Below are positions 43,711 through 52,966 of a stretch of DNA of 64,000 bases, piece after piece. Location of the stretch: the NCBI RefSeq assembly GCF_001922345.1, contig NZ_CP018811.1:992001-1056000 (forward strand), given 5' to 3'. Numbering within the stretch: position 1 is the stretch's first letter; each line of letters opens with the position of its first letter. Under the pieces are notes generated by a model. The model made no database searches, was not told the origin of the DNA, and saw only the letters and a list, made by a program, of their open reading frames with translations. Made by a program: the position numbers and the translations under genes. The DNA is from Paraburkholderia sp. SOS3. GTDB taxonomy: Bacteria; Pseudomonadota; Gammaproteobacteria; Burkholderiales; Burkholderiaceae.

Positions 43711-44690
43711 TGAATACCTTGCAGACATGGTCGCTATTCGTGTTGACGCTTCCCACCGGGAACGCGACGGCGCGCATGCGTTTCTGGCGGGCGCTGAAAG
43801 CAAAGGGCTGCGCGGTTCTTCGGGACGGCATCTATCTGTTGCCTTACAGCGAAGAACGGGAAGCCACGCTGCGCGAACTCGCTGCGGCCATTGCCGATAG
43901 CGGCGGCAGCGCATGGTTGCTGCGGGCGCCCAGCGTCGATGCTTCGCAAGAAGCCGAATTCCGTGCGCTGTTCGACCGCGTCGACGATTACGACGCGTTC
44001 ATCCGCGCGCTTTCCGATTCGCGCAAGACCGTGGCCGGCCAGTCCGCCGCCGATCTGACGAAACTGCTGCGGCGCTTGCGCAAGGACTACGAGACGATCG
44101 CCGCCATCGACTATTTCCCGGGCGAAGCGGCCACGCGTGCCGAAGTGGCCTGGCAGGACTTCGTCGCGCACGTCGACACGGTGCTGTCGCCCGGGGAACC
44201 GCACGCCGCCGATCGCGCTATCCGTTCACTGTCGGTCGCGGACTATCAGCGCCGCACCTGGGCAACCCGTCGACGCATGTGGGTCGACCGCGTCGCAAGC
44301 GCGTGGCTCATTCGCCGCTTCATCGACCGCGACGCGCGCTTTATCTGGCTGACCTCACCCGAGGCCTGCCCGGCCGATGCGCTGGGCTTCGATTTCGATG
44401 GCGCGGCTTTTACCCATGTGGGCGAGCGCGTCACGTTCGAAGTGCTGCTTGCGAGCTTCGGTCTCGACAAAGACCCCGCGTTGTTGCGCGTTGCCGCCAT
44501 GGTGCACGCGCTCGACGTGGGCGGTACATCTGTGCCCGAAGCGATCGGCTTTGAAGCCATCATGGCCGGCGCCCGGGAACGCGCAGCCGACGATGACGAG
44601 CTGCTCGCCGACATGGGCCGTGTGCTCGATTCGATGTACACGCACTTCGCCGCAAGCGAAAAAGGCAGCGGCTCGGGAAAGCGCTCATGA
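43710..44690 (+). CDS. chrB: Chromate resistance regulator/protein ChrB
   Basis: A 326-residue ChrB protein. The N-terminal FVLTLPTGNATARMRFWRALKAKGCAVLRDGIYLLP region and the C-terminal domain with TWATRRRMWVDRVASAWLIRRFIDRDARFIW and MVHALDVGG are typical (given here as key motifs). In characterised loci ChrB senses chromate and regulates chrA. Upstream GTG 43692 or TTG 43683 could also serve as start, since no strong ribosome site fits the ATG. It overlaps chrA by ATGA. Confidence 0.88.
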   Translation: MNTLQTWSLFVLTLPTGNATARMRFWRALKAKGCAVLRDGIYLLPYSEEREATLRELAAAIADSGGSAWLLRAPSVDASQEAEFRALFDRVDDYDAFIRALSDSRKTVAGQSAADLTKLLRRLRKDYETIAAIDYFPGEAATRAEVAWQDFVAHVDTVLSPGEPHAADRAIRSLSVADYQRRTWATRRRMWVDRVASAWLIRRFIDRDARFIWLTSPEACPADALGFDFDGAAFTHVGERVTFEVLLASFGLDKDPALLRVAAMVHALDVGGTSVPEAIGFEAIMAGARERAADDDELLADMGRVLDSMYTHFAASEKGSGSGKRS

Positions 44691-45874
44691 GCACGACAGC
44701 GACTGTGAGCACGCCTCGCTACACGCTCGGCCAGATGGCGCGTTATATGCTCAGGCTCGGGACTTTCGGGTTTGGCGGACCCGTGGCGCTCATGGGGTAT
44801 ATGCGCCGCGATCTCGTCGAGCAGCGCGGCTGGATTACCGACGCGGACTACCGCGAAGGTCTGGCACTCGCGCAGATGATGCCGGGGCCGCTTGCCGCGC
44901 AGCTCGGCATCTATCTCGGCTACGTGCACTACCGGATCATCGGCGCCACGATCGCCGGCCTTGCTTTTGTGCTGCCGTCGTTCCTGATGGTGGTTGCGCT
45001 CGGCTGGGCGTATGCGCACTTTGGCGGATTGCCGTGGATGCAGGCGGTCTTCTACGGCGTGGGCGCGGCAGTGGTCGGCATCATCGCCATGAGCGCGTCC
45101 AGGCTCTCCACAAAGACACTCGGCGCAGACAGGCTACTGTGGGTCATCTACCTGACGCTCGCCGCCGTGACCGTCGTCACCGAGTCCGAGATAGCGTGGC
45201 TGTTTATCGCGGGCGGTCTTGCGAATTGTTTCCGCCGCGCACCGCCGCGATGGTTGCGCAAGGATGGGCTCAACGCCATCGCGATTGCGCAGGCGCCCGC
45301 ATTGAGCGGCATGCTGAGCGGCCTCGATCTGTCATTGCTGAGCCAGCTCGGCGTGTTCTTTGCGAAAGCGGGCGCCTTCGTGTTCGGCTCGGGCCTCGCG
45401 ATCGTGCCGTTCCTTTACGGCGGCGTCGTGACCGAACACCACTGGCTCAACGACCGGCAGTTCGTCGATGCGGTGGCCGTCGCGATGATCACGCCGGGCC
45501 CCGTCGTCATCACGGTCGGATTCATCGGCTATCTCGTCGCGGGCTTGCCCGGTGCTTGCGTGGCCGCGCTCGGCACGTTCCTGCCTTGCTATCTGTTCAC
45601 CGTGTTGCCGGCACCGTACTTCAAGAAATACGGGCGGCTACCTGCCGTGAAGGCGTTTGTCGACGGAATCACGGCTGCGGCCGTCGGTGCGATCACGGGC
45701 TCCGTGATCGTTATCGCGAAGCGCTCTGTCTTCGACTGGCCGACCGCGCTGCTCGCGCTCGCAACCGTATTGCTGCTATGGCGCTTCAAAAAGCTCCAGG
45801 AGCCTGTGATTGTCGTCGCGGCTGCCGCCGTCGGCCTCGTCGTCTATCCGCTTGTCCACCTGCACGCCCTGTGA
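44687..45874 (+). CDS. chrA: Chromate efflux transporter ChrA
   Basis: A 395-residue two-halved CHR-family carrier. GTFGFGGPVALMGYMRRDLVEQRGWI near the start and LAQMMPGPLAAQLGIYLGY near residue 63 recur in the second half as FVFGSGLAIVPFLYGGVV and AVAVAMITPGPVVITVGFIGYL, showing internal duplication. It exports chromate across the inner membrane. It sits between chrB and a superoxide dismutase gene. Confidence 0.92.
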   Translation: MSTTATVSTPRYTLGQMARYMLRLGTFGFGGPVALMGYMRRDLVEQRGWITDADYREGLALAQMMPGPLAAQLGIYLGYVHYRIIGATIAGLAFVLPSFLMVVALGWAYAHFGGLPWMQAVFYGVGAAVVGIIAMSASRLSTKTLGADRLLWVIYLTLAAVTVVTESEIAWLFIAGGLANCFRRAPPRWLRKDGLNAIAIAQAPALSGMLSGLDLSLLSQLGVFFAKAGAFVFGSGLAIVPFLYGGVVTEHHWLNDRQFVDAVAVAMITPGPVVITVGFIGYLVAGLPGACVAALGTFLPCYLFTVLPAPYFKKYGRLPAVKAFVDGITAAAVGAITGSVIVIAKRSVFDWPTALLALATVLLLWRFKKLQEPVIVVAAAAVGLVVYPLVHLHAL

Positions 45875-45905
45875 CCGGACGCGTGCGCGAATCTACGAGG
45901 AACTC

Positions 45906-46640
45906 ATGGCAACACGTCGTACCTTTTTGCAAAACTCTGCCGCGGTCGGCGCCGGGATGATGCTGGCTCAGGCGCAAACGGTTTTCGCTGCAGACGGCGG
46001 CGTCTACATCGACAAACTTGTCGACGCGGACGGCAAGTACGTAGCCGCGCCGCTGCCATTCGACTACGGTGCACTCGAACCGGTCATCGATGCGCGTACG
46101 GTGGAACTGCACTACAACTTCCATCACAAGCCTGCAGTGGCTGCGGCGAACAAAGCTGAAGAAGCGCTGGCCAAGGCGCGCAATACCGGCGATTTCGCGC
46201 TCGTGAAGTTCTACGAGAAGGAACTCGCGTTCCAGCTTTCCAGCCACATCCTGCACACGGTTTACTGGACGAGCATTTCGGGCAAGGGCGGCGAGCCGAA
46301 GGGCGATCTGGCGAAGCTGATCGACAGCAACTTCGGCTCGTACGCGAAGTTCAAGATGCAGCTCGCCGCGGCGACCATCGCCACCGAGGCGTCGGGCTGG
46401 GGCATCGTCGGTTATCACCCGACGACCGGCAAGCTGATGATCCTGCAGTGCGAAAATCACCAGAAGCTGACCGCCTGGGGCATCCAGCCGATCCTCGTGC
46501 TCGACGTGTTCGAGCACGCTTACTACCTGAAGTATCAGAACCGCCGCAACGAGTACGTGAACGAGCTGTTCAACATCGTCGACTGGGACAACGCGGCGCT
46601 GAGGCTGCAAGCGGCGATGCCGTCCCGAAGGGCCGCTTGA
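45906..46640 (+). CDS. Tat-exported Fe/Mn superoxide dismutase (ChrC-like)
   Basis: A 244-residue superoxide dismutase with a twin-arginine signal (TRRTFLQNSAAVGAG, cleavage near FAA-DGG). The SOD domain has ELHYNFHHK near residue 75, SSHILHTVYW near residue 115, and the metal-ligand set DVFEHAYYLKYQNRRNEYV near residue 205. GAGGAACTC precedes the ATG. In chr operons the third gene, chrC, encodes a superoxide dismutase that relieves oxidative stress from chromate reduction. Export to the periplasm is inferred from the signal. Confidence 0.87.
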   Translation: MATRRTFLQNSAAVGAGMMLAQAQTVFAADGGVYIDKLVDADGKYVAAPLPFDYGALEPVIDARTVELHYNFHHKPAVAAANKAEEALAKARNTGDFALVKFYEKELAFQLSSHILHTVYWTSISGKGGEPKGDLAKLIDSNFGSYAKFKMQLAAATIATEASGWGIVGYHPTTGKLMILQCENHQKLTAWGIQPILVLDVFEHAYYLKYQNRRNEYVNELFNIVDWDNAALRLQAAMPSRRAA

Positions 46641-46698
46641 CATGCGTTCTACCAGTCAATTGCCGTAGAAAGCAAGTCGAGGTGGATAGAGGATCGTC

Positions 46699-47742
46699 AT
46701 GAAGCACACGCGGGCCTATCGCTCTTTCGCTGGATGGCTGATCGCGCCGGCCTGCCTGATGGCGGCCGTCGCGGGACTGACGACCGGGTGTCTGGCGAAG
46801 GATTCGAACCTATCGGGGGCGCGCGGCCTGGCGCTCACGCACATCGCCGACCTACCGTTGCCGGGTCGTGCGTCGCGATTCGACTATGAGACCTACGATC
46901 CCGGCCGGCATCTGCTATTCATCGCCCACCTCGGCGACAGCGAAGTCGTGGTGTTCGATACGCTCGCTTCGCGCGTGGTGGGCCGCATATCGGGAGTCGC
47001 GGCCGTGCACGGCGTGCTCGCCATAGCGGAGCTTTCCCTCGTGTACGCATCTGCGACGGGAACGAACGAGGTTGTCGCAATCGACGAACAGACTTTGAAA
47101 GAAGTCGCGCGCATGCCCGGCGGCGTCTATCCGGACGGCATGGCCTACGCGCCCGACGTCCACAAGCTTTACGTCTCGGACGAGACCGGAGAAACGGAGA
47201 CTGTGGTTGACGTGCTGACGAACCGGCGTGTCGCAACCATCGCGCTGGGCGGCGAAGTGGGCAATACGCAGTACGACCCGGTCACGCGGCATGTTTTCGT
47301 CAATGTCCAGTCGCGAAAGCAACTGGTCGAAATCGATCCGGCCAACGATGCCATCGTTGCGCGCATCGATCTGCCGGGAGCACGAGGCAATCACGGCTTG
47401 CTCATTCTCCCGCAGCAACGCCTCGCGTTTATTGCTTGCGAAGACAACGACCGGCTGCTGGTACTCGATATGCACACGATGAAAGTGACCGCGTCGTTCG
47501 ACGTCGGCGGCGATCCGGACGTGCTCGCTTTCGATCCAGGCCCCGGCACGGTGTATGTGGCCGGCGAAAAGGGCGTCGTATCGACGTTCAGCGTGACAGG
47601 AACAAAGGTGTCGAAGACCGGCGACGGCTCGGTGGGCCCGAATGCGCACGTCGTCAATGTGGATCCAGCGACGCATCGGTCGTACTTTCCGTTGAAGAGC
47701 GTCGACGGGCGTCCGGTGTTGCGGGTGATGGCGCCGGGGTAA
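46699..47742 (+). CDS. YncE-like periplasmic beta-propeller protein
   Basis: A 347-residue protein with a signal peptide, possibly lipoprotein (LTTGC near residue 31). Repeated YVTN-type blades follow, such as LLFIAHLGDSEVVVFDT, KLYVSDETGETETVVDV and GTVYVAGEKGVVSTFSV. Such propellers bind partners or surfaces; no catalytic residue can be named. It begins 58 bases after the dismutase gene and may be part of the chromate transcript. Confidence 0.75.
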   Translation: MKHTRAYRSFAGWLIAPACLMAAVAGLTTGCLAKDSNLSGARGLALTHIADLPLPGRASRFDYETYDPGRHLLFIAHLGDSEVVVFDTLASRVVGRISGVAAVHGVLAIAELSLVYASATGTNEVVAIDEQTLKEVARMPGGVYPDGMAYAPDVHKLYVSDETGETETVVDVLTNRRVATIALGGEVGNTQYDPVTRHVFVNVQSRKQLVEIDPANDAIVARIDLPGARGNHGLLILPQQRLAFIACEDNDRLLVLDMHTMKVTASFDVGGDPDVLAFDPGPGTVYVAGEKGVVSTFSVTGTKVSKTGDGSVGPNAHVVNVDPATHRSYFPLKSVDGRPVLRVMAPG

Positions 47743-47791
47743 CGGACGGCCTACGGCACGTTCGCAGCCGGCATGAGCAGGGGGCCTTGAG

Positions 47792-48148
47792 ATGAAAGTG
47801 CTTGTCGGAATTGCCGTCCTTCTCGCATTTACTGGTGCGCATGCGAAAACGCCGCACGTGAACGATGGCGTGCTAGTGGACGATGACGGCATGACGCTTT
47901 ATACGTTCGGCGGCAGTGGTCCGCCGGATCCGAAATCATGCGAGGGCGACTGCGCGAGAAACTTCCCACCCGCGCTTGCTGCTCCGGGCGATCGTCCCTC
48001 CAGCGAATTCACGCTGGTGCCCATGGCGAACGGTACATCGCAGTGGGCCTACGAGGGCAAGCTGCTATACCGCGGCTTGATGGACAAAAAGCCGGGAGAC
48101 CGGCATGGAGACGGGCTGAACCAGGTGTGGCATACCGTCCAGCCATGA
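47792..48148 (+). CDS. Secreted COG4315-type repeat protein
   Basis: A 118-residue exported protein (signal cleavage near AHA-KTP). LVDDDGMTLYTFGG with the following CEGDCARNFPP Cys pair is the conserved motif of predicted lipoproteins of the COG4315 group; a second partial motif is QWAYEGKLLYRG. The function is unknown. It lies 49 bases after the beta-propeller gene. Confidence 0.75.
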   Translation: MKVLVGIAVLLAFTGAHAKTPHVNDGVLVDDDGMTLYTFGGSGPPDPKSCEGDCARNFPPALAAPGDRPSSEFTLVPMANGTSQWAYEGKLLYRGLMDKKPGDRHGDGLNQVWHTVQP

Positions 48149-48168
48149 GCTGCACGGCACGAGCCGTT

Positions 48169-48936
48169 TCATGCCCGCTTCGCCAGATACGCATCCACAA
48201 GCTGAACCAGCCGTTCACGACCAAAGCTCGGATCGTGACCTGCATGTACGATCCGCACAGGCAGTTCGCGCAGACGTTTCATCGTTTGCACGTATGTCGG
48301 GATATCGGCGCCGCCGATTTCATCGAGCAGCGGACCGTCGTAAATGGCATCGCCGGAGAACAACGTGCCGGTGGCCGCTTCCCACAGGCCGATGCTTCCC
48401 GGCGAATGACCGGGCAGGTGCAGAACTTCGAAATGCCGGTCTCCGAGATCGACGACACTCCCTTCCTTGACGATTTCGCTGACCGTTGCCGCCCGCACGT
48501 GATACTCGGACATCTGATAGTCAGCATCGGGCAGCGCAGTGATCAGGTCGCCATCGAACGGATAGCCCACGTCGCGATAGCGCCGGATGGCAGCGTCACC
48601 CAATACGGAAGCGAGCAGCGTGCCGCGCTCGCGCGGCGCGCGCAGGTTGTCGGCTTCCAGCTCGTGCACCAGCGTATGTTCGAATTCGTGGTGGCCGCCG
48701 ATATGGTCCGCATGCGTGTGTGTTGCGACGGCGGTCACCTTCTTTTGCAGTAGATGCCGCGCGGCCTCGCGCAGGCTCGCGATGCCCATGCCGGTGTCGA
48801 TCATCAGATCGCGGTCGCGGCCGCGAATGTGCCAGATATTGCAGCGCATGAGCGGCACGACGTGCGGCTCCCACAGCAACGTGATGTCGTCGCTGACGCG
48901 CTTCAGTTCGAACCAACGGCTGGCTATCGGTAGCAT
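48169..48936 (-). CDS. Metallo-beta-lactamase-fold hydrolase
   Basis: A 255-residue MBL-fold enzyme with the zinc-binding THTHADHIGGHHEF near residue 78, LHLPGHSPGSIGLW near residue 178, GDAIYDG near residue 200 and the final AGHDPSF. It may be glyoxalase II-like or another thioester/lactone hydrolase. ATG 48936 is the best start, because a longer frame is rich in atypical residues. It is convergent with the secreted protein. Confidence 0.82.
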   Translation of the reverse strand: MLPIASRWFELKRVSDDITLLWEPHVVPLMRCNIWHIRGRDRDLMIDTGMGIASLREAARHLLQKKVTAVATHTHADHIGGHHEFEHTLVHELEADNLRAPRERGTLLASVLGDAAIRRYRDVGYPFDGDLITALPDADYQMSEYHVRAATVSEIVKEGSVVDLGDRHFEVLHLPGHSPGSIGLWEAATGTLFSGDAIYDGPLLDEIGGADIPTYVQTMKRLRELPVRIVHAGHDPSFGRERLVQLVDAYLAKRA

Positions 48937-49323
48937 GATCGTAGTCACTCGGGGTTGGCGGCGGCACTGCATCGAAGTCGTGGCCATAGCGGCCACGCAG
49001 CACGATGGCGAATGATGATACGCCGCCTGGCCAGCGAGAAGTTAATGTTGCTTCGTGCCGGCCGCGTACCGCATGCATAGCCGGCGCACGGCATGCCGAA
49101 GATCAGACGAGCTTCCGCTTGCCGAGCCGCGCCGATCACCGACCTCCGTGTTCATTCGCCTCGTCCCGTTCAGAGGCGCCAGGATTCATTCTGGAAAGGA
49201 AGGGCAATGAGCCGATTCTTTGGTTGTGGCTGCCGCCGCACGTTCACATTGTCCCTGCTCAAAGGGCGTTGAGCCGGCCGACCAGTTGGCGTCGCCATGA
49301 GAGCAGCGCGTTTGACGCCGCCC
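48937..49323. other. Intergenic region without a supported gene
   Basis: About 390 bases. A 21-codon frame at 49207-49272 has GGAAGGGCA before its ATG, but there is no other support. It probably contains the MBL-fold gene promoter. Confidence 0.4.
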
Positions 49324-49464
49324 TCAACTCGTCAGCGACATGCAGACCGCCAGCAGCCAGATGCCGATCTGATAAGCGAGCAGCGCACGCTTGATACGGT
49401 CTGCAGTCCGTCCGTGGTACGGGCCCGGCTGCACCGCGGCCGGAGGGGTTCGCATATGCGGCAT
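49324..49464 (-). CDS. Possible small membrane protein (46 aa)
   Basis: A 46-codon frame right after the DUF892 gene. AAAGG lies five bases before its ATG. The C-terminal half (ALLAYQIGIWLLAVCMSLTS) is one convincing transmembrane helix. Too short for family assignment. It would be translated with the ferritin-like protein if both are on one transcript. Confidence 0.45.
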   Translation of the reverse strand: MPHMRTPPAAVQPGPYHGRTADRIKRALLAYQIGIWLLAVCMSLTS

Positions 49465-49472
49465 ACGAGCCT

Positions 49473-49967
49473 TTACTTGCCCAGTGCTTCGGCGGCCACT
49501 TTCTGCTCGGCGAGCAAAGAAAGCTTTTCGTCCGTAGCCTTTTCTTCCTTGAGCGTCTCGGCCAGCAGCCTGACCGCATCGTTTTGCCCGAGTTGCTTCG
49601 CGAGCGCAATGAGTGAGCCGTACGCTGCGATCTCGTAGTGCTCGACCTTCTGTGCGGCCGCGATCAATGCGACATCCAGCACCGGCCCCTTTTCGATCTC
49701 CTCGATCTGCTCGCGGCCTTCTTCGACAAGCCCTTCCATCGCGACACACTTCACGCGCTTCAGGCGGATGCCGGCGCCCTCGACAAGCTCGTCGATTCGT
49801 TCGATCTGACCTTGCGTCTCTTCCAGATGTGTCATGAACGCAGCGCTGAGTTCCTCGTTCGTCGCCGCGCGCGCAAGCCGCGGCAACGCCTTGGTCAATT
49901 GCTTCTCGGCGCTGTAAATATCGGACAAGGAATGAACAAAAAGATCGTCCACGGTTCTGGCAGTCAT
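49473..49967 (-). CDS. Ferritin-like DUF892 protein (YciE/YciF type)
   Basis: A 164-residue four-helix protein. DLFVHSLSDIYSAEKQLTKALPRLA at the start and HLEETQGQIERI near residue 47 provide the Glu/His ligands of this ferritin-like family, with a later EHYEIAAYGSLIALA. Related proteins are induced by osmotic and general stress. The start at 49967 has GGAG eight bases before it. A second member lies at 51098. Confidence 0.85.
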   Translation of the reverse strand: MTARTVDDLFVHSLSDIYSAEKQLTKALPRLARAATNEELSAAFMTHLEETQGQIERIDELVEGAGIRLKRVKCVAMEGLVEEGREQIEEIEKGPVLDVALIAAAQKVEHYEIAAYGSLIALAKQLGQNDAVRLLAETLKEEKATDEKLSLLAEQKVAAEALGK

Positions 49968-50175
49968 GGTCAGTGCTCCATATCGAATGACATTCATAAA
50001 AGAGATGCGCTTGGCTGGGCCAGAGCAAGCGGGAATGTGCATCGCGCGTGCCCGCTCCGTCGCGCGCGCAATAGCACCGGTTCGCAACGACCGATGAAGT
50101 CGGCGGGCCGTCCGCACGCAGGGTAGCTAGGCACGCTGGATGCGGATTACGTTGCGCCTAACCAGGGAGGTGCTC

Positions 50176-51063
50176 ATGTTCATGCACAACAAGCGACTGC
50201 AGTACACCGTTCGTGTCGGGGCGACGAACCCCGGACTCGCGAACCTGATGCTCGAACAGTTCGGCGGTCCGCAAGGCGAGCTTGCAGCGGCGATGCGTTA
50301 TTTCACGCAGGCAGTAACGGAAGAAGATCCGGGTCGCAAGGACATGCTGTATGACATTGCAACCGAAGAACTCAGCCACCTCGAGATCATCGGTTCGATC
50401 ATTGCGATGCTCAACCGTGGCGCAAAGGGAGAGCTTGCCGAAGGCGTCGACCAGCAGGCGGAGCTCTATCGCAAGCTGAACGGCGCGGGCAACGACAGTC
50501 ACGTCACGCAGATTCTCTACGGCGGGGGCACGCCGCTCGTCAACTCGGCGGGCGTTCCATGGACCGCCGCTTACATCGACACGATCGGCGAACCGACTGC
50601 GGACTTGCGATCCAATATCGCGGCGGAGGCGCGCGCAAAGCTCGTCTATGAACGCCTGATCAACGTGACGGACGATGCGGGCATTCGCGACGCACTCGGT
50701 TTTCTCATGACGCGCGAAGTCGCGCATCAGAAGTCGTTTGAAAAGGCGCTGTATTCGATCACACCGAATTTCCCGCCGGGGAAGATGCCGCCGAAGGAAG
50801 AATACGCGAGCGTCTACTTCAAGATGTCGCATGACGGCGCTGTCGTGAATGCGCCCTGGAACAGCGGTACGGGTCTGTCGATCGAGACAGGAGAACCGGC
50901 CGTGGACGGTGGAGATGGCATGGCATCGGTCGAACTCGATGCACAGCAGGAAACCGCACTGACCGCAATGGCCGGCCGCCTGCGCTCGGACCCCGACGGC
51001 GACCCGCCTACCGGCGCCGAACTGGGCAGCGATACCGCTGCGCCCGGCGCCGGCAGCAAATGA
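50176..51063 (+). CDS. Manganese-containing catalase
   Basis: A 295-residue dimanganese catalase that destroys hydrogen peroxide. The ligands appear as Glu in GELAAAMRYFTQ near residue 35, Glu and His in IATEELSHLEIIG near residue 66-69, Glu in AAEARAKLVYERL near residue 148 and His in REVAHQKSFEKAL near residue 181. The C-terminal tail is variable and acidic. GGGAGGTGCTC precedes the ATG. Flanked by two DUF892 ferritin-like genes, it belongs to a stress module. Confidence 0.92.
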   Translation: MFMHNKRLQYTVRVGATNPGLANLMLEQFGGPQGELAAAMRYFTQAVTEEDPGRKDMLYDIATEELSHLEIIGSIIAMLNRGAKGELAEGVDQQAELYRKLNGAGNDSHVTQILYGGGTPLVNSAGVPWTAAYIDTIGEPTADLRSNIAAEARAKLVYERLINVTDDAGIRDALGFLMTREVAHQKSFEKALYSITPNFPPGKMPPKEEYASVYFKMSHDGAVVNAPWNSGTGLSIETGEPAVDGGDGMASVELDAQQETALTAMAGRLRSDPDGDPPTGAELGSDTAAPGAGSK

Positions 51064-51097
51064 CCGGTCTTTATATCGAACACACGGAGGACTAGCT

Positions 51098-51607
51098 ATG
51101 ACCACCCCACAGGAACACGTCGTCGACTGGCTGCGAGACGCATACGCGATGGAAAAGCAGGCCGAAACGATGCTCAAAGCGCAATCGGGACGTCTCGAAA
51201 ATTATCCGATGCTGAAGGAGCGCATCGACCGGCACCTCGAGGAAACGCTTTCGCAGCAGCAGTTGCTCGAGTCGTGCCTCGATAGGCTTGGCAGCAGCCC
51301 TTCGGCGATGAAGGACCTGACGGCGCGAATGTCGGCGTTCATGCAAGGCGCGGGCGGCATGGCGGTCAGCGATGAAGTCGTGAAGGGCGGGATGGCCGGT
51401 TACGTCTTCGAGAATATGGAGATCGCGGCCTATACGACGCTCATCGCGGCGGCCAATGCCGCGGGAGATCTCGAGACGCAGCGCGTCTGCGAGCAGATCC
51501 TGCCGCAGGAAATCGAGATGGCCCGCTGGCTGCTCGAGCATATGCCCGAGACGGTGACGCAGTTTCTGGCCCGTTCGGCAGCGGACAGAAGCGAAGCGAA
51601 GCGCTGA
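51098..51607 (+). CDS. Ferritin-like DUF892 protein (second copy)
   Basis: A 169-residue DUF892 protein. HVVDWLRDAYAMEKQAETML and HLEETLSQQQLLESCL supply the conserved Glu/His pairs, with YVFENMEIAAYTTLIAAA in the second half. It is 34 bases after the manganese catalase gene, probably co-transcribed. Its role in metal or peroxide handling is inferred from family and context. Confidence 0.83.
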   Translation: MTTPQEHVVDWLRDAYAMEKQAETMLKAQSGRLENYPMLKERIDRHLEETLSQQQLLESCLDRLGSSPSAMKDLTARMSAFMQGAGGMAVSDEVVKGGMAGYVFENMEIAAYTTLIAAANAAGDLETQRVCEQILPQEIEMARWLLEHMPETVTQFLARSAADRSEAKR

Positions 51608-51735
51608 GGGTCGCCGGGACAGGCGTCGTCAGTCGCTGAAACGGATCCGGCGCCGATAAGGAAACGCTGTATCCGAGCCGGGCCGAAGCGCTGCATCGGG
51701 TCATGCGGAAACGCGATGTGATCGAGGAGCAAATC

Positions 51736-52377
51736 ATGAGCGATCAACCATTGGACGTGCGACGCACTGGCGACACTGCGTCGGCCGCCGACCATGCCGA
51801 CGGTCTGCCGCGTCTCGCACGCGGACTCGGCTGGTTCAGCGTCGCGCTTGGCATTGCCGAACTGTGCGCGCCGCGCGCGCTGTCGCGGGTCGCAGGAATC
51901 GATGCAAATGCAACGATCGTGCGGCTCTACGGGCTGCGCGAAGTCGTGTGCGGCATCGGTATTCTCGCCTCGCGTCAGCCGCAACGCTTCCTGTGGGCCC
52001 GCGTGGCAGGGGACGTGCTCGACGTCGGCAGCACTGCTGCGGCAGCACAAACCGGCCGCACACGAGGGGCGCGCCGCGTGTTGGCGGTCGGCACTGCGCT
52101 CGCCGGCGTCGGCGCCCTCGATATTTATGCGGCGCGCGCTGCCGCATCTTCGCAAAGCGCCCGCCGCCGCGCCGGCACCGGGCCGTCGCGCGACTACTCG
52201 GCGCGCAGCGGCTTTCCGCAACCGCCTCACGTCATGTGCGGCGCGGCGCGGGTTGATTTTCAGATTCCACGCGACATGCGTACACCCGAGGCGTTGCGTC
52301 CCTATCCAACGGCGGCCGGTAAGAACAGCGCAAGTGGAACGAACGTCGCAAACGCTTTGGGAACATCGTCGAAGTGA
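51736..52377 (+). CDS. Hypothetical membrane-associated protein
   Basis: A 213-residue protein with hydrophobic segments near residues 30-50 (GWFSVALGIAELCAP), 72-86 and 115-135. A polar C-terminal tail follows. GAGGAGCAAATC precedes the ATG. I recognise it only as a type of unknown protein found beside stress genes in Burkholderia. It follows the DUF892 gene. Confidence 0.6.
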   Translation: MSDQPLDVRRTGDTASAADHADGLPRLARGLGWFSVALGIAELCAPRALSRVAGIDANATIVRLYGLREVVCGIGILASRQPQRFLWARVAGDVLDVGSTAAAAQTGRTRGARRVLAVGTALAGVGALDIYAARAAASSQSARRRAGTGPSRDYSARSGFPQPPHVMCGAARVDFQIPRDMRTPEALRPYPTAAGKNSASGTNVANALGTSSK

Positions 52378-52521
52378 GCAGGCGAGTTTGCTCCTTACCG
52401 AAGTCGATGCATGCGCCGGCGACGATCGCGCCTTGCGGCGGCTTTTCGCGCTGCCGTCGGGCACCGGGTACGCGCGATGCGTAGATGCATCGACGTCAAT
52501 CCGACCGATGAGGAGTTTGCA

Positions 52522-52827
52522 ATGAGCACACGTGGAAACCAGGGCGCCCCTGCGGGAGAAAGCCATGAAGCCTTCAGCGATCCTGTCGAACGCGCGGATC
52601 GCCGCCGTGAGTCGGAACGCACACACGACGTCACGGTTGAGCGCGACGGCAAGGTGTCGCAAGAGCCGCATGGAAACATGGACGAAACGTTGGTCCCCAG
52701 CGGCAAGGACCACCCCGAGCAGGGCCCGTATGAGCCGGGACACGATCAGCTAGACCCCGCTTTGCAACCGGACCCGCAAGCACCGGAAGTGCCGCAGCCG
52801 CCGCGGGGCGCCACACGTCGCACTTGA
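52522..52827 (+). CDS. Small hydrophilic stress-type protein
   Basis: A 101-residue, highly charged, Pro- and Glu-rich protein with no hydrophobic segment, likely intrinsically disordered. GAGGAGTTTGCA precedes the ATG. Such proteins often accompany osmotic or oxidative stress genes. No family assigned. Confidence 0.6.
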   Translation: MSTRGNQGAPAGESHEAFSDPVERADRRRESERTHDVTVERDGKVSQEPHGNMDETLVPSGKDHPEQGPYEPGHDQLDPALQPDPQAPEVPQPPRGATRRT

Positions 52828-52966
52828 CGCGATGTCGCGACACGCTGGCGGCCGCGCCGTGCGCCCGGAAACAGTCGCTGCCACGTAGCCAGTCGTCTGT
52901 TTGGCTTCAGCGGCACGGGAACAGTTTGTGCAGGTGACGATCATCGTTCCCATGCAGGCACGTCGC

